DNA of 64,000 bases from Phymatolithon calcareum (lineage: Eukaryota; Rhodophyta; Florideophyceae; Hapalidiales): assembly GCA_977006965.1 (NCBI GenBank), contig OZ345352.1:1674001-1738000 (forward strand), given 5' to 3'. Positions 54,334-64,000 of this stretch are shown here, in pieces (position 1 is the stretch's first letter; each line of letters begins with the position of its first letter). A program made the position numbers and the translations under genes. The notes beneath the pieces were generated by a model. It saw nothing but the letters and a program-made list of their open reading frames with translations. It was not told where the DNA came from and did no database searches.

Positions 54334-56875
54334 ATGGGAAAGGAGGGAGACTATATATCGAAATTCAAAGATGTGGTAGGTAGGAATTTGATGTCTTACG
54401 AAAACCGAGGACGTAAGTTCCATACCGGGATGATTGAGTTTTTGAATCCGAAACTTGATGCTTTGCGCACTGTGACACTGCGATGCGATGCTAACGATAT
54501 ATGGGAAGTAATTACTACTGTGCTTGCCGGCAATTTACCGGCGCCCGTAAGTAGTGGAAGCAAATACGATGATACAGAGTTAGAAGATGCATGTAACGAT
54601 GGTGCTAACAATCAGCCTAATGCAAGTCAATCGGAATCTGTAACCGGTAATAGAGGAGGGCCATCCAACGCCGGGCCCTCTCGCAAAACCCGACAGCGCA
54701 ACAAATCCAAAACAAAGGCCGGTCCATCCAATGTGGGCCAGTTGCGAGGACACAAAAAAGAAAAAGGACGCAAAAAGAAGTCAACCAAAGAAAGTTCAAC
54801 CAGCTGACAGCAATGGCGACGACAGCGGCGATACCGGAAACAGCGAAGCGACACCGAATGTAGACGAACTTCTGCAACAGATCAAGGTCCATACTAACAT
54901 GATAAGCGGCCGCAATGCACCACGTGGCCGACGAACCTGTATCGAAAAAGCGAGGGCTCGTCTGAGGAGAAATCCAGACTCTAGCGATGATAGCTCCTCC
55001 GACGATGGCGATAGTTATGACAAGAGAAGCCCGAAAATCGAAAGGAAGGGACGATTGCATCAGAAAAATGGGCGCAAAAAGAAAAAATCAAATGACAGCT
55101 CCTCCGATTATTCCAGCAGTTCTGATGACTCATCCGATTCAGGCTACTTCAAACGTGATCGATCGTCACGAAAGAAGCAGATGAAGCGACGAGAAAAGCG
55201 AAAAATGTGAAAGTTCTGGAAAAAGAAGGAAGAAGAGCAGTATCATTTCAGCCTACCCTGATGGAAAAGTGTCACCGACGAGATGTTGCAATACTACTTC
55301 AGTCGCACTAAACCTGTCACCGATTTCGTGCGAACCCATGACTTTAACACCGAGCGGAACAAGTATGAGAGCGAAACTATTGCAGCTGCCATAGATTTGC
55401 TCATATCCGATCTCCGTATGAGAAAGGCGAGGAAAGCCATGCCTTGGAAATTCTACTGCGTCGACCAGCGAAAGTCGAGCTGGATGACCGTACCAGAAAG
55501 TGGGAAGTTACTGTGCACATGTTTGAGGATCGAAATGAGGTGGGTGCGGTGGTCAGCCGCGAATTAAGAACCACCCGGCGAGCAGCGCGACTCGAACTTG
55601 ATCTTATGAAGCCCCTAGGAAAGAACCCGAACACAAGGAAAGAGGTTCTGCTGGGGCTCGCAAAAATTAGTAGTACAAAAATGAAAAAAAAACTATCCCT
55701 GCTCGCTGACGGAGTGGAGAGAATCGTCGATCTGAACGATATTGAAGATTGGTACAAATTTGGAAATTGGGGTGAAGGATCAGGCGCTAATTGGGGCGCT
55801 CCGGAAGAAAGATCGAGTCTTGGACTCTAATATATGTGCAAAAAAGTGGCAGCTCATAAGTTGGCCGGAGACTTACATAGAAAGTTCATATATATCAGAG
55901 GCGAGTTTAATCCCACAGATGGAACGTGACGGACGGTATGAGCTACTAAGTCTTCGAGTCGACAAGAGCACCAGAAACCAGTATGACCCTGCCTTGGCAG
56001 CCATCATCAAATACCTGGAAGAAAAAGGGCATGAAACATTTACCGATTTATCAAAAACCGAGCTGTACTTACTAGACTTCCCGGTTCATACGTATCATAC
56101 TCGGAACAAGCAAGGACGACAATTAGTCGTGAATGCAATGTTAGCTGCTGACCATTACTTCCCAACGTTGCGCGGCAAAGTCCAGGAACTTCGCGCCTCT
56201 CTCGAGGGGTGGGCAAAACATGTTCCTGTAAAGGCCCGTACAGTTATATCCGAACAATTGGCAAATGCGATCGCCTATGAACTCTTAAAACAAGGCCGTC
56301 CAGTCATAGCTACTCCAATATTGGTTATATATGATTGCTACTTACGATCTGCAGATGCCACGAACGCAAGGTGTAAAGACTTCATCTTTCTCGATCCTCC
56401 CCAGGGACCCAACCAAAATTACTATGGCGTATTGACGCTACCGAAAACAAAACGTGGAACCAACCAATCAGTGTTCGTTCGTGGACTACTAAATGCCGAG
56501 TTACTTTGACGGCAACAAGTCATTCGATCAAAGAATGGAACACAAAACGACAACAAGCTGTTCCGATTCTCAATGGAAACACTACGAAAACGAATGAACC
56601 CGATTTTAGAAACATTCAATATTGATATTGGAGATACTAAACTACATGGACTTCGTTCCGGTGGCATAACGACGGATCATATGCACGATCGACTGACGCG
56701 TGATGAAATTCATCTTTGTGGACGATGGGCGTCATCAAAGTCTGTGCAAGAATACCTTCAACCCGATCAGGTTCACCATCAACTTCAAAACATTTCTCCT
56801 CAACTCCGACTTCGTTTCGAACGGCGGTTAGCGCAACGATATAAGCTTTTCAACGTTACGCCACCACCAGAGTAA
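54334..56875 (+). pseudogene. Tyrosine-recombinase mobile element (Crypton/DIRS-like), decayed
   Basis: Three parts on one strand. (1) 54334-54807 opens with a folded region (FKDVVGRNLMSYE), then a basic low-complexity tail. (2) 54731-55210 is charged, with Ser/Asp runs (NDSSSDYSSSSDDSSDSG) and Lys/Arg blocks, as in a nucleic-acid-binding Gag-like or linker region. (3) 55283-56875 is a recombinase read with frame changes near 55430 and 55800 and a TGA at 56507-56509. The core motifs are CYLRSADATNARCKD (~56335-56380, first Arg), LPKTKRG (Lys strand), LHGLRSGG (~56640-56665, HxxR) and GRWASSKSVQEYL (~56720-56760, Trp and nucleophile Tyr). The catalytic set R-K-HxxR-W-Y is thus complete. No RT or RNase H is seen nearby, which favours Crypton over DIRS. 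Confidence 0.82.
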
Positions 56876-58592
56876 AGTTGTGGTGGAGCCAATTCACCAA
56901 GCCCGAACCGAAACAAACACGATCGCATTCGCTATGAGAGCTCTCGTTTTAGATAGAACTCTATGAGTGGATGTGGTCATGCGCGTGGCTCAGTGTGTAA
57001 CCAGTTTAGCTTAGATTAAAGCAAAGAAAGGAATCTTCCCTCCTTACCTGCGACGACTCTAGTACTGGCATATAAAACAAATCTTTTCACAAACAAGTCT
57101 CAGAAAATTATCAAATCCGGTATTTCCTACATATAAACGAAATTGATGCCAATGGATTTGGAAATTTTCGATCTATCGATTGCCAACTTCATCTTAGAAG
57201 TGTGCGCTTTCTCGCTGCAGCCAGACTGCGCAAAAGAAAGGGCGTTTTAGTTGCAAAATAATATTTCGGTTATTAAATTATAACCATCAATTAGGGAACT
57301 GAAAAGCACTTCTCTTGCTGCCATTATCCGATGTGAAGGAAGCAAAAAGCCAAACACTGCACCTAAGCTGGCCAAAAAGGCAGGCAATTCGAACGCCAGC
57401 TATACTGTTATCGGCTATCCCGTACACTTGGCCTCGGCACTACTAGGATCGTAGATCATTTGATAATTTTCACCAGCCGGTATTCCTCTGGCCCGGCTGT
57501 TACCTGGATTTTTAGTTAAAATATTACGCTATTAAAATTACGATACTGTTGTAACAACGTAAGCATATCATACCTCTGTCGTAGTCTCAGGTTACAGCCA
57601 TCCGAGGAAAATTTCAACACTTTTTTCTTTGCGAAGGAAAAGTTTAAACCTTGGTACAAGACAACAAAGTCAAATTTTAAATTTAATGTCAGCCTCCAGT
57701 TTTCAATTTTCTTCTTCATACTTGCACATGCCAATTCACTTCGTCACTTTTATAGTGCAGCGTAGAAAAAAGGGGGAAGCGCACAATGAAACCTTTGCTA
57801 AGTTTCCTTCTTTAGGCCGTGCACGAACTGTCGACTCAGATTAGGGATGTCATGTCGGAATATGAATAGTATAAATTTTTTAGTTTAGCTCCATTTCTCT
57901 ACTCATTAAAGTTCTACGCCGAAAGAAATCATTAAGGACATTTATCCTCAGTGTGGCTCCGATAATCCATCGTGGTGTAAAGCGCCAGGGCTACCTTCTA
58001 TGTTAAGGATCCTCCAACATCAGGATAATTTCATTGAAGCTATATTCTTTCCAGTCAAACGATCTCTAGATCACTGTGAATTCATATTCATAGTTAGGAA
58101 CTGCGGATTGTCCATGCGTGTCCAGAATAGAGCTTCACTAGTACGAGTGAATTTCAAATGAATCCATTGGCTACAGAAAAAACATGATATATTGTGGGGG
58201 AGAAAAAGGACGAAGAGAGAAAGATGGGGAATGTTTTTTGTTTTTGTTTTGGGGGCTCTTTGTCGCGGACGGTGAGCTGCCTTGCCTCTCGCCGAAGGTC
58301 GAAGTAGGATACTATATAAACTAGCGCTAGGTTTTGCCGGAGCTCTTGCGAGCAGCACCCAGCTCACTGTAAGACTAACTAAACGAGGGGACAATTAAAA
58401 AAATATAACTATATTGGAGATCTGCCTTCGTCGGCGAATTTGTAAACGGTACACTGCCAACCTGGCGACATTGGCAAGCAACCGGATGCGCTGGGTATGA
58501 TAGTAACAGCAATGATTCCTTCGGCGCGTTCCAGCCTATTCAATCAACAAGACGGCCCATATTGGGGTCAGCATATACACTCCCCGAAATTA
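56876..58592. other. No firm gene
   Basis: 1.7 kb without a supported frame. Mostly AT-rich with short open frames on both strands. Confidence 0.45.
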
Positions 58593-60145
58593 ATATAGCG
58601 CCACTTGGCATGAGTTCTCGCTTGTAGCCATGGTGACTCCTGGCGCCACTATTTTTGTCGCACTGCATGTATAACCTTCTTTTTCAACGCAATGACTAAC
58701 CTAATTTAGTGAACCCCCATGGAGTCAAACAGGAAACCAAGTTTGCTTGAATAGCGCATTTTTTACGTCCGCAGTAAGTTAGAGCCACCTTTATCTTTCT
58801 CAGCCTATCGCACCAAAAAACAACGCTCAGTAGCCAGTAGACCCACCGCGCTTCTCGATAACCTTCATGCACCGGTCCGGCATCGATCCAATCAACTTAT
58901 GCAGCGTTTCCAGTCCAATACGATCCCAGGATGCTTGAATCGCTTCGATGAGGTCGTCCTCGTACTCAAACTGACGACAATCCTTGTAAACATCACGCGC
59001 AACGATGCCCCACAGGTTCTCTATTGGGTTCAGATCGGGACTACGCGATGGCCAATCCATAAGGCTGATCCCTGCTTCAAAGAAGTACTCATCTGTGTAC
59101 TTCGCTGTGTGCGCCGGCGCGTTATCCTGCTGGAATCTCCAGTCCCCACTGTAGTGCAATTCCGCAAACGGTTCCAGATGATTCTGAAGCAGCTGCACGT
59201 ACCTTTGCGCATTCATTGTGATCGGTACGACTACCAGTTCGGGCTTTCCGCGCCACCAAAAACAGCCCCAGACCATAACCCCTCCCCCCCTTGCTGCAGG
59301 CGGGAAAAGTATGCTTCAGGGACTCTTTTGTCGGCCCAACAGTACCCGAAACCGTCTGGACCATCCAAACAGAATCGCTTCTCATCAGAAAATATTGTCC
59401 TGGTCCACTGCCCGCGGGGAAGGCGAAGACGAACGCGGGCCCACTCGTCACGCTGATCCTTGTGCCAAGGGGTAAGGCTTGGAGCCCGTTTCATGCGCCT
59501 AAACTCCAAGTACTTAGTATCTTTAAGTACTTGTTGCACGCGTCGCACTCCGACGGGTAAATCGTACATGTCTCGGAGCTGCCGAGCCGTCATACTTGAA
59601 ACACAAGCCTTCCGAATGACTGCCCGAGTATCCTGACCAGACAGCTTTCGGGGCCTCCCCGCCTTTTTCCGTCGAGATTGGCCAGGGAGCTTGTTCAAAA
59701 CGTTCGAGACGGCTTTTCGGGACCGTTTCACTTGCAACGCAATGGCCCTCCTGCTCAAGCCATTGGAGTCGAGCGCCTGGATCACCGCCTCCTCCTCCTT
59801 CGTCAAAGACAGTCCGCGACCCATGGTTGGGGGCTGAGTGACTCGAACAGCGTACGTGGGTACGTCGCCATGGGTATAAATAAGGCCACAGGGCGCCGAG
59901 CGCGCCATGAATCCCATATACTTCCGCTTGGCGGATGCATAAAGTTTTCCGGGGCCAAACTGCTGCGCGGGAAAAAAATGGGGCTATCATACATTTTGGC
60001 GTACACTGCGAGTTACCAAAAACCTAGCGAGCCATATTTGGGCTAGTACGTAGAGCAATGAGTAGACGATTAAAGGACCACCGGTCCTTTAACGCGATTC
60101 CCGCCATGCGCGTGCCCCTGACGGTTTGCCAAAGTGGCGCTATAT
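58593..60145 (-). mobile_element. Tc1-type DNA transposon with TA target duplication
   Basis: A 1553-bp element. Both ends read ATATAGCGCCACTT inward (right end as complement), with similar sequence for ~18 bp. TA flanks at 58591-58592 and 60146-60147. It carries one transposase gene on the minus strand and a 10-bp-arm palindrome (60070-60092) near its 5' side. Size and structure are those of a complete Tc1 element. Confidence 0.95.
58827..59824 (-). pseudogene. Tc1 transposase, one-base frameshift from intact
   Basis: From ATG 59824 (MGRGLSLTKEE). The N-terminal helix-turn-helix region is SRRAIALQVKRSRKAVSNVL, and a second recognition domain follows. The catalytic residues are D in IFSDEKRF, D in QQDNAPAH and E in NPIENLW, with 34 residues between the last two (DD34E). 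The frame changes once, in the G run at 59284-59290 (seven G on the minus strand). Eight G would restore LQQGGGGVMVWGCFW and give 332 residues, the usual Tc1 length. A homopolymer sequencing slip could also explain it, so the gene may in truth be intact. Confidence 0.93.
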
Positions 60146-60147
60146 TA

Positions 60148-62799
60148 CATTATCAGAATCACGTTGCAGAGTTTTGCTCTTCAAATCTCTATATTAGCGT
60201 GCAACAGATCAGCAAAATATCGGGCAATACGATTATCTGAAGAATTTGCCACATTGGCAGTACTTTGAAGTGAGGTCCGGCTGCACCACTGGCGTGATTG
60301 GAATGGGGGCTAATCAACAAGCAAAACCCCCTGTATGTAACGAACTGCGGCGTCAGCCATCTGCATTTTTGTCTTTGTGACGCGACATGTAATGACGTTA
60401 GAACTCTGGTCCGCGTGGGTACCTCCATCGTGGACGAGGTTGGTGCGCTTATTGGAAAAGACAGTCTCCGGGATTGACTTGGCTTCAAGCAAATAAATTT
60501 ATGCGAGGGTTTTGCGCGATGTCCAGCAATTTCTCAATCTTTGTCAAAGGCTCGAATTTGATGGCCTTGATGTTCAGCATCTTTCAAGTGCTTAGGCTTG
60601 TGCAATGGAATCTTGATTACAGAGAAATGAACAGCAGTATATTATGATGTGGTTTCGAGTTTTCTACTCTTCGCTCTGTCGTGTATGGACAGCCTTCTAT
60701 ACGCTTGTGTTCCTTTCTTTTTATCTGATTTTTCCTCATTGCTGTAAGAGTGCACATTGTCTTTGAACCGAAAATCTTTGTGTTCTGTGTAAATATGCCT
60801 AACAATCCACAATGCAAAACCTTTTTCGAAAATTTAGGGCTCTTGTACTGTGCGGAGAGTTGTCAAGATGACTCCGGAAACCATCGTCGTGCATAAAACA
60901 ATAACGCTGAGACTTGGAGCAATCCTTGAAGTATCTTTCAGTATTCTCAGTTTTTGATTTTTGAATTGCTCAAGTTTTTGACCTTCGAGGGTTCCCATTT
61001 CTTCCCGGATTATTTGAATATTTTTGATGTCATCGATGAAATGCCTCCGAGGTCTCAATTTAGAATAAAATGAAGTGCTTTCGTAAGATTCTCCTGTGCA
61101 ACGTGCTCTTGGTAGCTCAAATATTTTATATTCATCTCTCTATTCCAAAAAGAGCTCTTGTGCGTAGCTTGCGCTTATATGCAAATTAACTCTGATGAAT
61201 CAATAATGTGGTATGGCTAAAAAGTTTAATCACAGCAGTGATACCAACGTTGGTATTCAATATTGGTTTTCTTCACTTTGCATCGCGATTCGTGCCTTCC
61301 ATGCTTGTTTTGGAAGCAAGATGAATATCATGAATAGGCGGAAAGCTTTCTTGCTCGATCTTACTCTTAGAGAGCTAGCAAAACGGTGGTACTCAGAATC
61401 ATTTTTTAATTTTGTTTCGGAGCGATGTTTTGGCCATCATTTCGTTCGCAATGCGTTGCACTTTATTTCTTGTCAAGGTACTGCACGGGTTATCAGCCGT
61501 CCTTCTTGAGATTCTCTGATTACGAAATCATCCGTAGAGGAATAGAGTAGCACCAACGAGTATTCTTACTTTCGCAAATAGGATCCAGTGATAATCGTAT
61601 TTAAGGGTTCTGCATTGATGAGGTACCATGATTCCTAAGTTGGGGAAAGTCTGTACCTTCCAAATAAGCATGTGTACTAACTTCCAATCAATTAGAGTTG
61701 CAACGATTGCAATAGAATCGTACTCTCCACGTGCTAAAAATTACCGTACAATACGTACAAGCTGCTGGTAAGCAGGTATAATCGCTTATTGCCAAATTTC
61801 ATCTCAAACGCCTCTCGATTCACGAAAACTATTATCACGCTCTCACAGACCGGTAGGCACTTTCCATTGTAAAGAACAGCTAAGCCTACGATTTTTACGC
61901 CAGACGCTAATACATTTTTGCCTCCTATGACATCTGCAGCAGAAACCCTGGCATGTCGTGGGTCGTCCGTGAAGCAAGGGCTAGAGCTCCTGAAAGCATC
62001 GGCTCACATCGTAAACGTGCCTTCTTCTCCCTTCCTCTGTGGCTAGAAATTCAGTTCTTGCGTATCGAGCATTTCATTCTTCAACCTTTTCTCTCGACCC
62101 CATGCACTGCATACTACGACAAGCCAGGCACATCTTTCTGGCCTAAGTGGTCCGTTATGGAAATCACTTAGGCCAACGAGACGTCGGTAACTCTATTGTA
62201 ATGCTTGCAAAAGAGGTGCAGCATGCACTGTGACGAAAACTGCGTTGAGCCTTGGCTCTTCTCCAAAGTGCTGTAACATTCAATAACAGGATCTAGATGT
62301 TAAATATCAACAATGAATGTACCTATTGTAATAAAGGCAGAGAAAGTATAGGTGAGCTTTAATTTGGAACGAATCTTAGGCACAATGTATATCATACGAA
62401 TTTGAGTACGGAAGCACGGTGTGGCTATCTAAAAATTTTCAAAAAGTCAACCATAGCATGTTCCAGTCATTCCAGCGACATACCATCTTTAATGTCAGCA
62501 AAAACAAAGGAATCAGCACGATCTATTACATTTATGGTTTCGACACATCGCTCGTCAGGGCAACCAGTAATATCACAGGCCATAATCAACACATGGCATG
62601 AAGAAAATTTAACCTTTGTCCCGGCTGAATGTCAAGGGCCTATCCTCGTACATGCTTTCAACAGTAGTAACAAGAACATATTGTTCAGCCATACATTCAT
62701 TAACAGACTCCAAGATAGGCTCATATACTACAAACTGGAGATCTCCATCTATTGATAACAATTTTCTAGTTTGATCTCGATTTGAGAAGTTATGAGGAT
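60148..62799. other. No firm gene
   Basis: A frame on the minus strand (about 61150-60837) ends in one hydrophobic span (PSLSVIVLCTTMVSGVIL) and could be the last exon of a membrane protein, but its start is unclear. 62402-62755 has open frames on both strands and possible splice sites (GGTATGT...TTTTTAG on the minus strand near 62440-62500). Neither is strong enough to call. Confidence 0.35.
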
Positions 62800-63186
62800 A
62801 TGGCGTCTAAACCGGTCCTAGAGCAAGGTTACAAGGAGATTCAGAACCCAAGATTGAATGAGACGCACGCAAAATTGAATTGGTACCTCTCCACGGCGGC
62901 GAAGAGGACCGTAGGCAGCACACACATCAATCAATATCGAAAGATGAAGATTCTGGGCGTTGCCTATAAAGTTGAAAAAGATAAAAAAATCGCCCCATTG
63001 TCGAGACTCAGCATGGGGACTAGAGCGTGTGCGTGGTATTTCACGTGGACTAGCGCGACGCAGAAAGCCTGGTCGTATATATTGCACGCAACACTTATTG
63101 CGTGTATTGCAGTAGAAATGAGTCAACTGATTTCGTGGATAGTTTCTTTTGTGCTCAATAGGAACGCAAATGTTTACTCAAGTTAG
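62800..63186 (+). CDS. Hypothetical 128-residue protein with C-terminal hydrophobic span
   Basis: ATG 62800 (MASKPVLEQGY). The N-terminal ~90 residues are hydrophilic. Residues around 95-120 form one hydrophobic span (SYILHATLIACIAVEMSQLI). No domain recognised. A frame of this length can arise by chance in 64 kb, so it is listed only as a candidate. Confidence 0.3.
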   Translation: MASKPVLEQGYKEIQNPRLNETHAKLNWYLSTAAKRTVGSTHINQYRKMKILGVAYKVEKDKKIAPLSRLSMGTRACAWYFTWTSATQKAWSYILHATLIACIAVEMSQLISWIVSFVLNRNANVYSS

Positions 63187-63717
63187 GTGACGAAATTGGT
63201 GCAGCAGAAATGACATAAAATCTCGCTGGGAGTACCTCAATGTGAGGGAACCCGAGCACCAAGAAGAAAACTGAAACCAATCAAGAATTCTAGCATGAGC
63301 TAGTGCGGAAAATACCGAACGAAGGAGACGATGTGTTCCACTCTTCGTGGACACAGCTATCGATTCATAGACCCTTTGGGCACTACAATCGTAGAACCGA
63401 TTATCCTCCGAAGATCCTGCCTTCTGGTTGTGAATCTAGGACGAAAGTCGCTGATATCATCCAAGTTATCTCGCTGATTGGAAAGGTTGGCTTCGCTCGT
63501 CATCAGGCCGATATAAGACTACGTAATCTCGATCGCTGGAGAAAGTTTGGCTAATTCGATATCGGAAATTCATTTACCACGAAGGCTGAACCAGTTCACT
63601 TGCTGGTATATCCAACCTAGACGAGTTCGCTCACCTGACGGAAATTACAAAAGTTCAAAGTGACACCCATATCACAAACCAAGACAACAGAGCCGTCACA
63701 CTTATGCTTAAAGTCTA
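63187..63717. other. No gene seen
   Basis: Short frames only. Confidence 0.4.
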
Positions 63718-63830
63718 AGAGATGAGAAAGAAAGAAAGATGAGATTTTTATTATAGAGTTGCCAATGCATCAGCAGACTCTTGGGGCAAAACTTCTGACG
63801 AGCCACGCGGACACAGTCTGGCTCCAATGA
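63718..63830 (-). repeat. LINE-A-like 3' end
   Basis: An AGAAAGAAAGAAAGATGAGA tail-side, then TTTTTATTATAGAGTTGCC and a CATCAGCAGACTCTTGGGGC block, as at 13425-13480. Minus orientation. The 5' limit is unclear and SINE-S2 follows at once. Confidence 0.6.
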
Positions 63831-63836
63831 CTATAT

Positions 63837-64000
63837 TTGTTTGTTTGTTTGTGTATTGCAGGTTATTCGAATTACACAAAGTGTACACTATTCAACATCT
63901 AGGGGTCCTCTAAATGTTCCTGATATGGATCCATTCCTGGTACTCGCGTATCTGCTTCGCGCTAGTACTGCTGCACACCACTCCACGGCGACATCCGTGT
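63837..64000 (-). repeat. SINE-S2 candidate, copy 2, cut by the window edge
   Basis: Begins with a TTTG repeat (the AAAC tail on the minus strand), then matches the complement of 27170-27344 with few differences (CAACATCTAGGGGTCCTCTA and onward). The head lies beyond the window. Confidence 0.75.

Noticed and set aside
61213-61509. 98-codon plus-strand frame
   Set aside because: No domain or signal, and frames of this length are expected by chance in 64 kb.
62350-62770. Possible multi-exon minus-strand gene with a ~55-bp intron
   Set aside because: The segments are in different frames and the first junction has no splice pair in the right phase; no domain supports it.
1-64000. CRISPR arrays, bacterial operons, rRNA genes, viral structural genes
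   Set aside because: Looked for and not seen; every multi-copy sequence fits eukaryotic transposon types or short tandem/inverted repeats.

Overview
The window is eukaryotic nuclear DNA. There are no operons or bacterial-type ribosome sites. Genes stand alone on both strands and at least one carries a GT-AG intron. Most of the sequence is mobile DNA of eukaryotic classes: Ty1/copia LTR elements, non-LTR (LINE) fragments, tRNA-headed SINEs, pogo and Tc1 DNA transposons, a tyrosine-recombinase element and foldback elements. The mix suits a protist with a repeat-rich genome, such as an oomycete or a Perkinsus-like alveolate. The wording of the pogo transposase recalls oomycete elements, but that is from memory and the species cannot be fixed from this sequence.

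Layout. 1-1.1 kb: a host membrane-protein gene (minus strand) running off the left edge. 2.7-9.6 kb: an apparently intact copia element (Copia-A) with identical 371-bp LTRs, a 5-bp target duplication, an extra zinc-finger ORF ahead of gag-pol, and a phased row of CCAAT boxes in its leader. It sits 100 bp upstream of a second host membrane-protein gene (9.7-10.6 kb). 10.6-16.4 kb: LINE pieces, a small inverted-repeat element with its own short Cys-rich gene, a SINE with 14-bp target duplications, and a foldback element. 16.6-17.1 kb: a secreted Cys-rich protein gene. 20.7-24.9 kb is the best host island: an F-box/leucine-rich-repeat-like gene, a spliced ENY2/Sus1 gene and a small PWWP gene, all on the minus strand. 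25.5-26.7 kb: a second foldback element interrupted by a non-LTR insertion. 27.9-33.8 kb: Copia-B, with near-identical LTRs but broken genes. 33.8-39.8 kb: little coding, one LINE 3' end, a cluster of inverted repeats and a second SINE. 39.8-42.1 kb: an old, inverted Copia-B relic, into which a pogo element (42.1-45.4 kb) jumped at a TA. 46.8-53.3 kb: a decayed transposase and LINE fragments. 54.3-56.9 kb: a decayed tyrosine-recombinase element. 58.6-60.1 kb: a Tc1 element one base away from intact. 60.1-64 kb: mostly unassigned, ending in two more repeats.

The host genes likely act in chromatin and gene expression (ENY2 in SAGA/TREX-2, PWWP chromatin reading), ubiquitin ligation (F-box) and the cell surface or secretion (two multi-pass proteins, one secreted Cys-rich protein). 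The transposons give a relative timeline. Copia-A is youngest (no LTR differences seen). Copia-B is slightly older (about 7 differences in 476 bp). The inverted Copia-B relic is far older, and pogo landed in it later. All alignments were done by eye, so percentages are approximate.
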